This document shows, in pieces, positions 1-7,615 of a DNA stretch of 64,000 bases. Position 1 is the stretch's first letter. Each line of letters begins with the position of its first letter. A model generated the notes under the pieces. The model made no database searches. It saw only the letters and a list, made by a program, of their open reading frames with translations, and was not told where the DNA came from. The position numbers were made by a program, and so were the translations under genes. Source of the DNA: Paenibacillus etheri (GTDB lineage: Bacteria; Bacillota; Bacilli; Paenibacillales; Paenibacillaceae); NCBI RefSeq assembly GCF_001012825.1, contig NZ_LCZJ02000033.1:102518-166517 (forward strand), given 5' to 3'.

Positions 1-296
1 GTCGGCACATTGTATTCGGTTTTTCGCATACATTTGGCTCGCTTACGTTACTGGCAGCACATTGTATTCGGTTTTTCGCATACATTTGGCTCGTTTACGT
101 TACCGTCGGCACATTGTATTTGGTTTTTCGCATACATTTGGCTCGTTTACGTTACCGTCGGCACATTGTATTCGGTTTTTCGCATACATTTGGCTCGTTT
201 ACGTTACTGGCGGCACATTGTATTCGGTTTTTCGCATACATTTGGCTCGCTTACGTTACCATCAGCACATTGTGTTCAGTTTTTCGCATACATTTG
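1..296. repeat. 52-bp tandem repeat array, 5.7 copies, left end outside window
   Basis: Five full units (1-52, 53-104, 105-156, 157-208, 209-260) and a partial sixth (261-296) follow each other with no spacers. Each contains GCACATTGTATTCGG and TTTTTCGCATACATTTGGCTC with few substitutions, and the last copy is the most diverged. Because 52 is not a multiple of 3 and the unit has no stop in the frames used, overlapping ORFs open in all three plus frames and translate to the same repeated peptide. They have no ribosome binding site, so the array is called non-coding. It continues beyond base 1. Confidence 0.9.
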
Positions 297-482
297 ACCG
301 TAAGCTCGACTAAAACATGCATTTCGAAGGCTATAAGGTCCGCTCGGCCCGTTATACATCCCAAAGAGGCGTGTGCTTAATTAAAAACAGGGCTCCCCAT
401 GGCCACCAGTTGAATATGGGCCCTCCCATAAATTCGTTTCACATTTCTCCGCAATCTCGAAATTTTATAAATTCTATTCCAT
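297..482. other. intergenic stretch, no gene seen
   Basis: Between the repeat array and the terminator of the first gene I see no ORF with a ribosome binding site, no RNA gene and no clear promoter. A G/C-rich patch near 391-427 (GGGCTCC, GGCCACC, GGGCCCTCCC) has no strong hairpin. Confidence 0.4.
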
Positions 483-505
483 AAAAAAAACCGCGCTAGG
501 CGCGG
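483..505 (-). terminator. Rho-independent terminator of the DUF5692-like gene
   Basis: On the minus strand the stem CCGCG-CCTAG-CGCGG (491-505) is followed by eight T (483-490), 29 bases past the stop codon at 534. Confidence 0.85.
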
Positions 506-533
506 ATTCTTAAAGAAGCTATTAAGCTTTCTA

Positions 534-1451
534 TTATTTCGCACTCTCGGCAATCGCCTTATAAGGTGCTAAATCTGTATATACTTCCACTTTAAGTGGA
601 TTGCGTTTATGTTTGATAATTTTATAGAAGTGATAGACAAACACTGCAATATTAGCTGCTAAAGATAATGCACTTACAACCCAAAGTGCCGTTTCGCTGT
701 GAGTAGATTGTACGGAGAACTTTGAATCGCCAACAAACGCTGGGAAAGACATCGTAAACATCATCCAAATCGCCAAGGTTTGTGCACGGTGCTGTAGCCA
801 TGCTCCTTTTTTGAAGAAGAACGCTGGAATGGTACAAGAGATCAGAAGAGCTGCGCCTGCATAGAAGGAATGGTCAGAAACTGCGTTATATACATAGGCA
901 AAGTTCCAAATATCATAAGCAATGATCCAGAACCAAAGCTGGTCCGGCCACAACATATCCTTACTCTTGTCTTTACTAATAACAATACCCATCCAACCAG
1001 AAATCGTAATAATGTTCAGAATACCTGCGATCCCGTTCATAATGTTCCAAGGACCACCAACCATCATTACGCCATCTACCATACCTTGCAAACTGTACAC
1101 TTGGAAATCACGGATAACTGCTTCAAGAATGTTAACTGCAAGGATAATAGCCGGGAACATTAATATATATTTGTTCTTGTCCCAACCTTTAACATAACGG
1201 ATAGCCATGAACCCTAAACATCCTGCCAAGGCAGAATATACTTTTACCCAGTGAAACCATGTTCCAGTACTGGAGCCTTCGCCTGCCGTATTTGGCCAAA
1301 CCGCTACGGTAAGAACTATAGGGACAATTATAAACAGAATGATTGAAAACCACTTGCTCTTTCGAGCTATTTCGTTGAAAATCATTAATCCTGCAAGTAC
1401 CACTAACCACATTAGAGCAGAGTACCAGGGAATCGATTCGAATAAAAACAT
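534..1451 (-). CDS. DUF5692-like integral membrane protein
   Basis: This is a 305-residue hydrophobic protein with about 7-8 predicted membrane segments, rich in Trp and aromatic residues, and a short basic C-terminal tail. It resembles the uncharacterised DUF5692 membrane family as I remember it; no function is known to me. The start is placed at the internal ATG (MFLFESIPWY) because GGAGG lies 8 bases upstream. The longer reading from 1514 has no ribosome binding site and adds a non-hydrophobic stretch. The gene stands alone, with a promoter and a 24-bp palindrome upstream and its own terminator. Family assignment is from memory; membrane topology is seen directly. Confidence 0.7.
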   Translation of the reverse strand: MFLFESIPWYSALMWLVVLAGLMIFNEIARKSKWFSIILFIIVPIVLTVAVWPNTAGEGSSTGTWFHWVKVYSALAGCLGFMAIRYVKGWDKNKYILMFPAIILAVNILEAVIRDFQVYSLQGMVDGVMMVGGPWNIMNGIAGILNIITISGWMGIVISKDKSKDMLWPDQLWFWIIAYDIWNFAYVYNAVSDHSFYAGAALLISCTIPAFFFKKGAWLQHRAQTLAIWMMFTMSFPAFVGDSKFSVQSTHSETALWVVSALSLAANIAVFVYHFYKIIKHKRNPLKVEVYTDLAPYKAIAESAK

Positions 1452-1497
1452 AATGTATTCCTCCTTCATATTTGTATATAAGCTATGTCTTGAGTCC

Positions 1498-1527
1498 AAT
1501 ATATCCCATCCCACTTCGAACGATCAA
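1498..1527 (-). promoter_or_regulatory. predicted sigma-A promoter of the DUF5692-like gene
   Basis: Minus-strand -35 TTGATC (1527-1522), 18-bp spacer, -10 TATATT (1503-1498), about 50 bp before the chosen start. Confidence 0.5.
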
Positions 1528-1534
1528 ACCACTC

Positions 1535-1558
1535 AAAACCTTGATATATCAAGGTTTT
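1535..1558. promoter_or_regulatory. perfect 24-bp palindrome, candidate operator
   Basis: The half-site AAAACCTTGATA is followed directly by its exact reverse complement. It sits 8 bp upstream of the predicted -35 box. A perfect 24-bp dyad here suggests a dimeric regulator site. It could also form a hairpin, but it lies upstream of the gene, not after one. Confidence 0.5.
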
Positions 1559-1772
1559 CATAGTCTCATTTGGAGTTGAGTTTACACATCAATAGGACTG
1601 GAATTCATCAAAGGACCTACCCGAACTAAGGGAATCCTTTGGGAAATATGTCTACAGAACTACACACTGTAAACCTAACTCGAACGTAAAATATCCCCGC
1701 AAAGTGGAGTTTTGCTTCAATTCTTACTCAGGTACTTTGCGGGGGGCCCAAAATATATACTTTATGCAATGT
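1559..1772. other. intergenic stretch with a long inverted repeat (1695-1744)
   Basis: No gene seen. CCCCGCAAAGT (1695-1705) is matched by ACTTTGCGGGG (1734-1744), an 11-bp perfect inverted repeat with a 28-base loop. There is no T-run on either side, so it does not look like a terminator. The 1605-1645 part has weaker dyads (AAGGA/TCCTT). Confidence 0.45.
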
Positions 1773-1810
1773 AAAAAAAACCTTGTCGACAAATTTCTTT
1801 GTGGACAAGG
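1773..1810 (-). terminator. Rho-independent terminator of the amine oxidase operon
   Basis: The minus-strand stem CCTTGTCCACAAA / TTTGTCGACAAGG (1781-1810, one mismatch) is followed by eight T (1773-1780). Confidence 0.85.
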
Positions 1811-1828
1811 CTTACTACTCACATATTT

Positions 1829-3091
1829 TTAAAAGAATCTTTCAACCAAGTATTTCGAATATACGATACAGTTCTCCAGTGTGGGAAAATTCATGATTTC
1901 TCCAGCATAATAGATCTTATCTCTTCCCTGCATCTGATCAAGCCGTTCATAAAAACCTTCCCGGATCGCATTAGAATCCACATGGGGGAACTGCTTCCAG
2001 CGCTTCATCATATACAGACGGATGTTCTCGCCGCCAAGCTCGCGAAGTTTATTTTCTACCTTTTCCCGCATCTCTAGATCTGTCATCTCATCATTCTCCG
2101 CTACATAAACCGTAACTAGATCCGTTGTTCCCATATCTGCCCACCTGTAATACCATGCCATCATATGTCCCTTGCGTTCAGGATTCATATTGCAGGGGAT
2201 ATATCCAGAAAGCTCCGGTAACCCCTTCACTCTGTAGGCATATACCCGAAATCGTTCATAGATTATGCCCTCAAACAATGCTCTGTCTACCGAAGATAAG
2301 TGAATCATATCGCCCAGATGCTCTAAGGAAGCTGTATAAATAACCTTGTCAAAATAAAAAATATCCTGGCTTGTTTCCACACGCACCTGACTGTTTATCT
2401 CTTGCTCTATATGTAGCACTTCACAAGTCAGACGCAGATCCTCTACTTGGTCGGCCATTCTTCTAATGAGTTCAGTGACTCCCTTAGGCCAGGTTATCAT
2501 GTGTGTGATCTCAATAAAGGATAATAAATTATCATAAGTAAGAAATTTCAACACATAAGCTGCCGGCACATCTTGAATACTCCCAAAACCAAAGGTATTG
2601 AAGTAATGCATATACACCTGCCCAATAACAGTTAGCTCATTCTCCGTACACCATTCTGAAAAAGGCTGACATAGATCTGCTGGTAAGTGGAGAAAACCCG
2701 GTTCTTGTAGTGACTTATAACGTTTCAAAATATCTGGCAACCGTTTGAATTCTTGTGTAAACACCTGGATCTGGTCCATGGGAATTTGAGAAGTCTTCCG
2801 CCCATTTGTATCAAAAAAACCTCGTTCCAATAGTGGTCCCTTATCCATAAGATCAAACTCTCTCATAAGTTCTATCGTATGTTTATAGGTTGGCAAGCCA
2901 ATCAGTGTCCCCATTTCATAAGTTTTCCCTTTGTATTCAATGGAGTGGCACTTGCCACCTACACGGTCTGACTTCTCAAGGAGAGTAATATGGGTATATC
3001 CTTTTTTCGCTAGTTGGTAGGCAGCGGTAACCCCAGAAATTCCTGCACCGATGATCCCTATCCTGTCTTCATGCTTCATATTAGTCATCAT
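1829..3091 (-). CDS. FAD-dependent amine oxidase / protoporphyrinogen oxidase-like flavoprotein
   Basis: 420 residues. The N-terminus carries the FAD-binding Rossmann motif: IGIIGAGISG at 11-20 (GxGxxG 15-20), an acidic residue at the end of the second strand (E39), then RVGGK (43-47) typical of the flavin amine oxidase/NAD(P)-binding Rossmann family. The C-terminus has YYAGEIMNFPTLENC, matching the second FAD contact (GE) of the family. The substrate cannot be told. The start is the first of two consecutive ATGs, with AAGGAG 7 bases ahead. That site lies inside the 3' end of the upstream transposase-like gene, whose stop is only 3 bases away, so the two genes are almost certainly co-transcribed and translationally coupled. 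A terminator follows. Confidence 0.85.
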   Translation of the reverse strand: MMTNMKHEDRIGIIGAGISGVTAAYQLAKKGYTHITLLEKSDRVGGKCHSIEYKGKTYEMGTLIGLPTYKHTIELMREFDLMDKGPLLERGFFDTNGRKTSQIPMDQIQVFTQEFKRLPDILKRYKSLQEPGFLHLPADLCQPFSEWCTENELTVIGQVYMHYFNTFGFGSIQDVPAAYVLKFLTYDNLLSFIEITHMITWPKGVTELIRRMADQVEDLRLTCEVLHIEQEINSQVRVETSQDIFYFDKVIYTASLEHLGDMIHLSSVDRALFEGIIYERFRVYAYRVKGLPELSGYIPCNMNPERKGHMMAWYYRWADMGTTDLVTVYVAENDEMTDLEMREKVENKLRELGGENIRLYMMKRWKQFPHVDSNAIREGFYERLDQMQGRDKIYYAGEIMNFPTLENCIVYSKYLVERFF

Positions 3092-3094
3092 CTG

Positions 3095-4132
3095 TTATCT
3101 CCTTGTAAATAACCATAATGGCAAGGTCTCACGCTGACCCGTATACTCAAGTGCAACATCTGATGGTATTTTACCTTGATTAGGTCCGTCTGTGATTACC
3201 CTGTTGAAATTATAGAGCCTCAAATATTCGTGTAAGCGCTTTTCCAGTATCTCAAAGGAATCTATCGAGGCATCCAACCAAGCCTGCTGGTAAAATTCTT
3301 TCGTCAACACCGCTACAAATTGCTGTAAGGGCTGAAACACTTCTGTCTGATCTGCAGTTATAGCTACTTGATTTATGTTATTCTTATGTAAAAAATCGCT
3401 GTATTTATGTTTACCTCTATCCCAGTTTGTAGTAAATTCACGACTCTTGTTCGTAACCAGATTATTAATTTGGAATTCTAAGGTCTTCATCAATGGGATG
3501 ACCTTCAAATCCATAAAATCGATAAAATGAATGGCGGACTTCCGATTATAAAGCTTAACTAAGCCTAATCTGGAATAGGCATCGTAGACCGCATATTGAT
3601 ACACCTTTCCTACCCTTGGGAACACTCCCATATAGCTAATACTCTGTTGGCACATATACCCGGGATGAGCATTTTCCGGATTCTTCATCTTATAGTCCAG
3701 AGGTTTTGGTTTCTCTTTACACCCTCTGCTGTTAGCCGCTTGCGCGCCGTTCCTCTTCTTCGCTTTGACTTCTTTGGCGTAAGCCTCACGCTCTAGTCTC
3801 TTGCTAAGTCCATTTCGACGCAGCACATTATAAATCCCTGACTCCCCTATGTTCACACCCTCATCTTGCAGTTCATAAAAGATACGCTTAGGCCCATCCT
3901 CTGGGAATTTAGCAACGTATTGTAAGATCAATCTTTCCGTTCGTTTATCCACTTTATTAGGCATTACCGGCTTTCGTTCCTTCTCTGCCAGTCCATCCAT
4001 CCCCTGCTCTTGGTAAGCTTTACACCACTGATAATAGATCGTCCGGGATATGCCAAACTCCTTGCAGGTTTCGCTCACATTATTGCTGATGGTCCCTTGC
4101 ATGAGGATATGATATTTGTTGTTTGCATTCAC
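3095..4132 (-). CDS. transposase-derived protein: HTH plus degenerate integrase-core domain
   Basis: 345 residues with the layout of an IS481/IS3-type transposase: a helix-turn-helix region (about 15-60, ETCKEFGISRTIYYQWCKAY), a second HTH-like part (60-115), a basic linker (115-150) and an rve-like core (150-335, with YAVYDAYSRLGLVKLYNRKSA). The catalytic DDE positions look lost. The usual WxxD is CQQS (S164), the usual TDNGSEF is TNKSREF (N228), and the usual VERF is LQQF (Q270). There are no terminal inverted repeats or target duplications around it, and it is tightly coupled to the amine oxidase gene. I infer a domesticated DNA-binding protein, not an active element. AGGGGGTG precedes the ATG by 10 bases. 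Confidence 0.75.
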   Translation of the reverse strand: MNANNKYHILMQGTISNNVSETCKEFGISRTIYYQWCKAYQEQGMDGLAEKERKPVMPNKVDKRTERLILQYVAKFPEDGPKRIFYELQDEGVNIGESGIYNVLRRNGLSKRLEREAYAKEVKAKKRNGAQAANSRGCKEKPKPLDYKMKNPENAHPGYMCQQSISYMGVFPRVGKVYQYAVYDAYSRLGLVKLYNRKSAIHFIDFMDLKVIPLMKTLEFQINNLVTNKSREFTTNWDRGKHKYSDFLHKNNINQVAITADQTEVFQPLQQFVAVLTKEFYQQAWLDASIDSFEILEKRLHEYLRLYNFNRVITDGPNQGKIPSDVALEYTGQRETLPLWLFTRR

Positions 4133-4255
4133 CTATGACACCCCCTACTCTCTTTATTTTATACATAGTTGGCATTTAAATCAGTGCTATTCTACAATTT
4201 CTTAAGTTCATTTCATGACTTATGTAAGAAGATCTATATAAAAAAGAGAGACCGC

Positions 4256-4993
4256 TCAAGGCTTCTTCCCATTCCGAACAAAATGTGTGATGTATTCCCC
4301 TCCAGAAATCTCCAAGCAGTTCAGACGTTGACCATATGCGCATCCACCATCTACACCAATCTTATCCCCCTGCGGACTAAACCAGATTTCTTCAGAATCA
4401 TGTAGATCCATCGTCGAGGTATGACCGAAAATAACCGTTTTGTTAGTACTAACTACCGGATTCGTATAAAATGATTCTCTGATCCAAATGAAATCGTACG
4501 GCTCCTGCCGCTTCCAATCCTCTATTAATGGATTAATCCCTGCGTGGACAAAGATATGCTCTTCTGTCTCATGATAAAGTGGCAATGAACTTAGAAAATC
4601 CAAATGATGCTTGTATTTCTGTCTAATCTCTTCTTTCAGTAACATATAATCGTTCCAGCCAAAATCCTTATTAAAAAAGACCGAATCTGCCTCACAATAG
4701 CTCATCAATGTATACAATCCGCCGTTGCTAAGCCAATGGGTATCCAGTTTATCAAATTCGCTGGTGAGCGCATCATAGGCCATTTTATCATGATTGCCTT
4801 TTAGAACTGTGACGCCCCATTCCCGCTTCAGAGTCATGACTTGATCCACAATCCCTTTACTATTGGGACCTCTATCCACATAATCTCCCATCAGGATAAG
4901 CTTGTCCTCGGATGGACGATAGTTTACCTTTTTTAACAATGCGTTGAATTCGGAATAGCTTCCGTGAATGTCGCTAATCGCTAGTATTCTGAT
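4256..4993 (-). CDS. metallophosphoesterase (serine/threonine phosphatase-like), probable ATC start
   Basis: Calcineurin-like phosphoesterase fold with the metal-binding motifs in order: SDIHG, GDYVDRGP, GNHD, a lone His region (FVHAGIN) and GHTS. It resembles the ApaH/PrpE group of cytoplasmic phosphatases; the substrate is unknown. The open frame extends to a TTG at 5023, but that gives a tail with no ribosome binding site. A perfect AAGGAGG lies 7 bases before an ATC codon at 4993, exactly where homologues would begin (x-R-I-L-A-I-S-D-I-H-G). I therefore place the start at ATC, about 245 residues. An ATT at 4999 is too close to the AAGGAGG. The exact start is uncertain. Confidence 0.8.
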   Translation of the reverse strand: MRILAISDIHGSYSEFNALLKKVNYRPSEDKLILMGDYVDRGPNSKGIVDQVMTLKREWGVTVLKGNHDKMAYDALTSEFDKLDTHWLSNGGLYTLMSYCEADSVFFNKDFGWNDYMLLKEEIRQKYKHHLDFLSSLPLYHETEEHIFVHAGINPLIEDWKRQEPYDFIWIRESFYTNPVVSTNKTVIFGHTSTMDLHDSEEIWFSPQGDKIGVDGGCAYGQRLNCLEISGGEYITHFVRNGKKP

Positions 4994-4998
4994 TGTAA

Positions 4999-5006
4999 TT
5001 CCTCCT
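4999..5006 (-). promoter_or_regulatory. ribosome binding site that selects an ATC start
   Basis: AAGGAGG is complementary to the 16S 3' end and 7 bases from ATC. No ATG, GTG or TTG lies at a usable distance downstream. Confidence 0.5.
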
Positions 5007-5027
5007 TGCTCTGGATGCTGCAAGCTA

Positions 5028-5119
5028 AAACGCCTTCGGCGTCCTTTAAAGGACGGTGAGCGTTTATGCGAGAATTATAAGGATAAAGTATATCGTGAAA
5101 CTTATACTTTCTTATAATT
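5028..5119. repeat. cluster of dyads between phosphoesterase and MarR genes
   Basis: Three adjacent inverted repeats: ACGCC-TTC-GGCGT (5030-5042), GTCCTTTAAAGGAC (5041-5054) and a long imperfect pair AATTATAAG..AAAGTATA / TATACTTT..TTATAATT (5073-5119). The first dyad and its flank recur near 12403-12423. The density of dyads suggests a dispersed non-coding repeat element. Confidence 0.4.
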
Positions 5120-5151
5120 AAAAAAAAGACGTTCCGGCCAAAGGCACCGAA
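5120..5151 (-). terminator. probable terminator of the first MarR gene
   Basis: The imperfect stem TTCGGTGCC / GGCCGGAA on the minus strand is followed by a run of eight T (5120-5127), 20 bases after the stop. Confidence 0.5.
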
Positions 5152-5171
5152 ATATCTTTTGGTTATGTTCG

Positions 5172-5693
5172 CTATACGGAATCCATAACGAGCGGATCTT
5201 CATCCGATTGAGTAAAAAGCTGGCGGCTTCTGACTTCATGCACCGCTTCTTGAAAACGATCACACAGAAAAATCAACTGGTCGATCTCTTTCTTACCTAC
5301 TTTTTCCGTAACTTCACTTAGAATACCTGAAAAAGTAGCCATCTGGGAATCATAAATCTTCTCCCCTTTATTCGTCAGACCAATATATACAACCCGCCGA
5401 TCGGTATCGGACGTTGTTCGCACCACGTAACCCTTCTCCTCCAAACTATTAACCATTTGTGTCGCAGTAGGTCTGCTAATTTGGAGCAAGTCGCTTAATC
5501 TGGAAATCATGACTCCCTGCTGCTCTTCAACTTCGTCTGAAAGCTTCTTTCGCTTCATTAAATTGTTTATGACATACATCATCATAAATTCTCTATACGA
5601 AATAGCCTCCTTCGAGGACGGACGAGAGGTCAAACGTTTAATATTCTCAAAGGCTATGATTAGCTTTTGCTCTTGGCTATTTTGAGTATCCAT
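5172..5693 (-). CDS. MarR-family transcriptional regulator
   Basis: 173 residues, winged helix. ISRLSDLLQISRPTATQMVNSLEEKGYVVR is the recognition region, followed by the wing SDTDRRVVYIGLTNKGE, both typical of MarR. It is divergent from the DHA2 efflux pump at 5911, so it is the likely repressor of that pump and of itself. GGAGGTG is 6 bases before the ATG. A 14-bp palindrome (5715-5728) overlaps its predicted -10 region. The C-terminal tail (about 150-173) is longer and more acidic than in small MarR proteins. Confidence 0.9.
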   Translation of the reverse strand: MDTQNSQEQKLIIAFENIKRLTSRPSSKEAISYREFMMMYVINNLMKRKKLSDEVEEQQGVMISRLSDLLQISRPTATQMVNSLEEKGYVVRTTSDTDRRVVYIGLTNKGEKIYDSQMATFSGILSEVTEKVGKKEIDQLIFLCDRFQEAVHEVRSRQLFTQSDEDPLVMDSV

Positions 5694-5714
5694 AGGGCAC
5701 CTCCAATTTAACTC

Positions 5715-5728
5715 AATCTAATTAGATT
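5715..5728. promoter_or_regulatory. 14-bp palindrome, candidate MarR operator
   Basis: AATCTAATTAGATT is a perfect dyad. It overlaps a minus-strand -10 (TAATCT) that pairs with TTGATT 18 bp upstream. Binding here would shut the marR promoter. Confidence 0.5.
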
Positions 5729-5797
5729 ACTTACCTATTTCCAAAAAATCAAGTCCAAATCACATTCTGTTTCCATAAAAATTAAATAATTAAACAG

Positions 5798-5826
5798 TTG
5801 TGCTAAATGATGAATTTGTGTATTAT
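5798..5826 (+). promoter_or_regulatory. predicted sigma-A promoter of the DHA2 pump
   Basis: TTGTGC (5798-5803), 17-bp spacer, TATTAT (5821-5826). It gives a leader of about 80 bases before the CTG start. Confidence 0.5.
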
Positions 5827-5893
5827 ACATAAATGATAGTTTGGCTACCTAATTATTAAGACGTGAATTCCCAAACTACAATATATAGAAGTT

Positions 5894-5903
5894 AAAGGAG
5901 AGG
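5894..5903 (+). promoter_or_regulatory. ribosome binding site that selects a CTG start
   Basis: AAAGGAGAGG, 7 bases before CTG 5911 and 43 bases before the first in-frame ATG. The distance argues strongly for CTG. Confidence 0.6.
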
Positions 5904-5910
5904 AACAGCT

Positions 5911-7542
5911 CTGGAGCATCTCACGCAAAAGAAAAAAGTTACAATTATGATTGCTTTAATGGCGGCTATGTTTTTCGCAGCAATCAACCAGACCATTGTG
6001 GGTACTGCAATGCCCCGAATTATTGCAATGTTAGGAGGCATTGAACATTATACTTGGGTAATCACCATCTATATGCTCACCTCTACAATCGCTACCGTAC
6101 TTGTCGGTAAATTATCCGATATCTATGGAAGAAAGCCATTCCTCTTAGCGGGGATCGTTATTTTTATTATAGGTGCTTTCCTGTCCGGATTGTCGACAGA
6201 TATTTTCCAAATGATCACTTATCGCGGGATTCAAGGTCTTGGCGGCGGGATTCTAATGTCGGCTACCGTAACTGCCGTAGGTGATTTGTTCGCTCCTAGA
6301 GAGAGAGCCAAGTGGACTGGAATTATGATGGCCATATTTGGATTCTCTAGCGTAATTGGTCCTACCCTTGGAGGCTTCATGGTGGATCACATGGCTTGGA
6401 AATGGATCTTCTGGATCTTCTTGCCTTTCGGTATCGTGGCTTTCTTTATGATTTGGAAAATGTTCCCTAAAACTGCACGCTCCACCTCAGAATCCATTGA
6501 CTACTTAGGTTCCATTTTCCTTTCCCTTACCATTGTTGCCCTCTTGCTCGGCTTTTCATGGGCGGGTACAAAATATGAATGGGGTTCACCAGAGATTCTC
6601 AGCTTGTTCGGGGCATCTATTCTCGGAGTTATTATTCTGATTCTGATTGAACGAAAAGCTAAAAGTCCAGTATTGCCATTATCCTTATTTAAGAATTCCA
6701 TCGTAACCATCTCTATGGTTGTCGGCTTCCTGATGAATGCCGGTATGATGGGCGCAATGATCTATCTGCCATTCTTTGTCCAAGGTGTAGAAGGTGTCTC
6801 CCCGACCAACTCCGGATTCATTAATATGCCGATGTCATTAGCAATGATTGTACTTAGTACGCTTGTGGGAAGATGGATCTCCAAATCAGGTAAATACAAG
6901 CGTTATGCACTGATGGGTATGCCATTTATGGTTGTAGCCATGATCATAATGGCCTTTATGAGCAACATAGCTATGGCAGTAGTCAGCATGATTGTCTTCG
7001 GGATTGGTTTAGGACTATCGATGCCTGTATTTACCTTAACCGTGCAAAATGCTGTAGCTCCTTCCATGCTAGGAGTTGCTACTGCTACAAATACTTTGTT
7101 CCGTAATTTAGGTGGAACCATCGGTATCGCTATTATGGGTACCATCATGAACACTTCATTAACGAATAAACTAGAGGCAGTGGTATCCTCTGGCAAGAGT
7201 CCGGATTTAACCAAACTTGACCCTGAATCCGCTAAGCAGCTTTCCGCATTTATGAACCCGCAAATGCTGCTAGATCAGCCTAAACTGAAGGAACTGCACG
7301 CAACGCTGCCAGAGCAGATCCAGCCGCTCTTCAATCAATTGATTGAGATGCTGCGGAACGCACTAAGCGATTCCTTGACGGTTGTATTCTTAAGCGGCAC
7401 GGCACTGTTAGTAGTCGCAGCACTGCTTGTCCTGTTCCTTAAAGAGATTCCATTACGAAGTGGCGAGAAAAAAATAGAGGTAACTGCAGAGGGGAAAAGC
7501 GAAAGCAAAAACCTTGAAAAGTCTGTACCTGCTGCACATTAA
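5911..7542 (+). CDS. DHA2-family (14-TMS) multidrug efflux MFS transporter, probable CTG start
   Basis: About 543 residues with 14 predicted membrane segments. The N-terminal signatures match the EmrB/QacA family of proton-driven drug exporters: NQTIVGTAMPRI in TM1, the motif-A loop GKLSDIYGRKP, and RGIQGLGGG in TM4. Between TM13 and TM14 there is a long soluble loop (around residues 405-470), as in this family. In frame, a TAA lies at 5893 and the first ATG is at 5947 without a ribosome binding site. AAAGGAGAGG (5894-5903) instead sits 7 bases before a CTG at 5911, giving the N-terminus x-EHLTQKKKVTIM usual for homologues. Divergent MarR at 5172 and convergent MarR at 7616 are its probable regulators. 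Confidence 0.9.
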   Translation: MEHLTQKKKVTIMIALMAAMFFAAINQTIVGTAMPRIIAMLGGIEHYTWVITIYMLTSTIATVLVGKLSDIYGRKPFLLAGIVIFIIGAFLSGLSTDIFQMITYRGIQGLGGGILMSATVTAVGDLFAPRERAKWTGIMMAIFGFSSVIGPTLGGFMVDHMAWKWIFWIFLPFGIVAFFMIWKMFPKTARSTSESIDYLGSIFLSLTIVALLLGFSWAGTKYEWGSPEILSLFGASILGVIILILIERKAKSPVLPLSLFKNSIVTISMVVGFLMNAGMMGAMIYLPFFVQGVEGVSPTNSGFINMPMSLAMIVLSTLVGRWISKSGKYKRYALMGMPFMVVAMIIMAFMSNIAMAVVSMIVFGIGLGLSMPVFTLTVQNAVAPSMLGVATATNTLFRNLGGTIGIAIMGTIMNTSLTNKLEAVVSSGKSPDLTKLDPESAKQLSAFMNPQMLLDQPKLKELHATLPEQIQPLFNQLIEMLRNALSDSLTVVFLSGTALLVVAALLVLFLKEIPLRSGEKKIEVTAEGKSESKNLEKSVPAAH

Positions 7543-7561
7543 TCACAAATAAATATACATT

Positions 7562-7606
7562 AGAGATGTCCGTAAACAGCTTAGGCTGTGCGGCATCTCT
7601 TTTTTA
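7562..7606 (+). terminator. Rho-independent terminator of the DHA2 pump
   Basis: AGAGATG (7562-7568) pairs with CATCTCT (7594-7600) and is followed by T6. It ends 10 bases before the convergent MarR stop. Confidence 0.75.
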
Positions 7607-7615
7607 TGTGAAGGA

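Noticed and set aside
1-296. CRISPR array
   Set aside because: The units are contiguous with no unique spacers and no cas genes are nearby.
10-380. Overlapping 83-95 residue ORFs in three plus frames
   Set aside because: They are the same translation of a 52-bp tandem repeat, with no ribosome binding site and a hydrophobic, repetitive product.
870-1197. Plus-strand ORFs of 91-97 residues
   Set aside because: They are antisense shadows of the DUF5692-like gene without ribosome binding sites.
3095-4132. Intact insertion sequence
   Set aside because: The catalytic residues look lost, no terminal inverted repeats or target duplication are seen, and the gene is fused into an operon.
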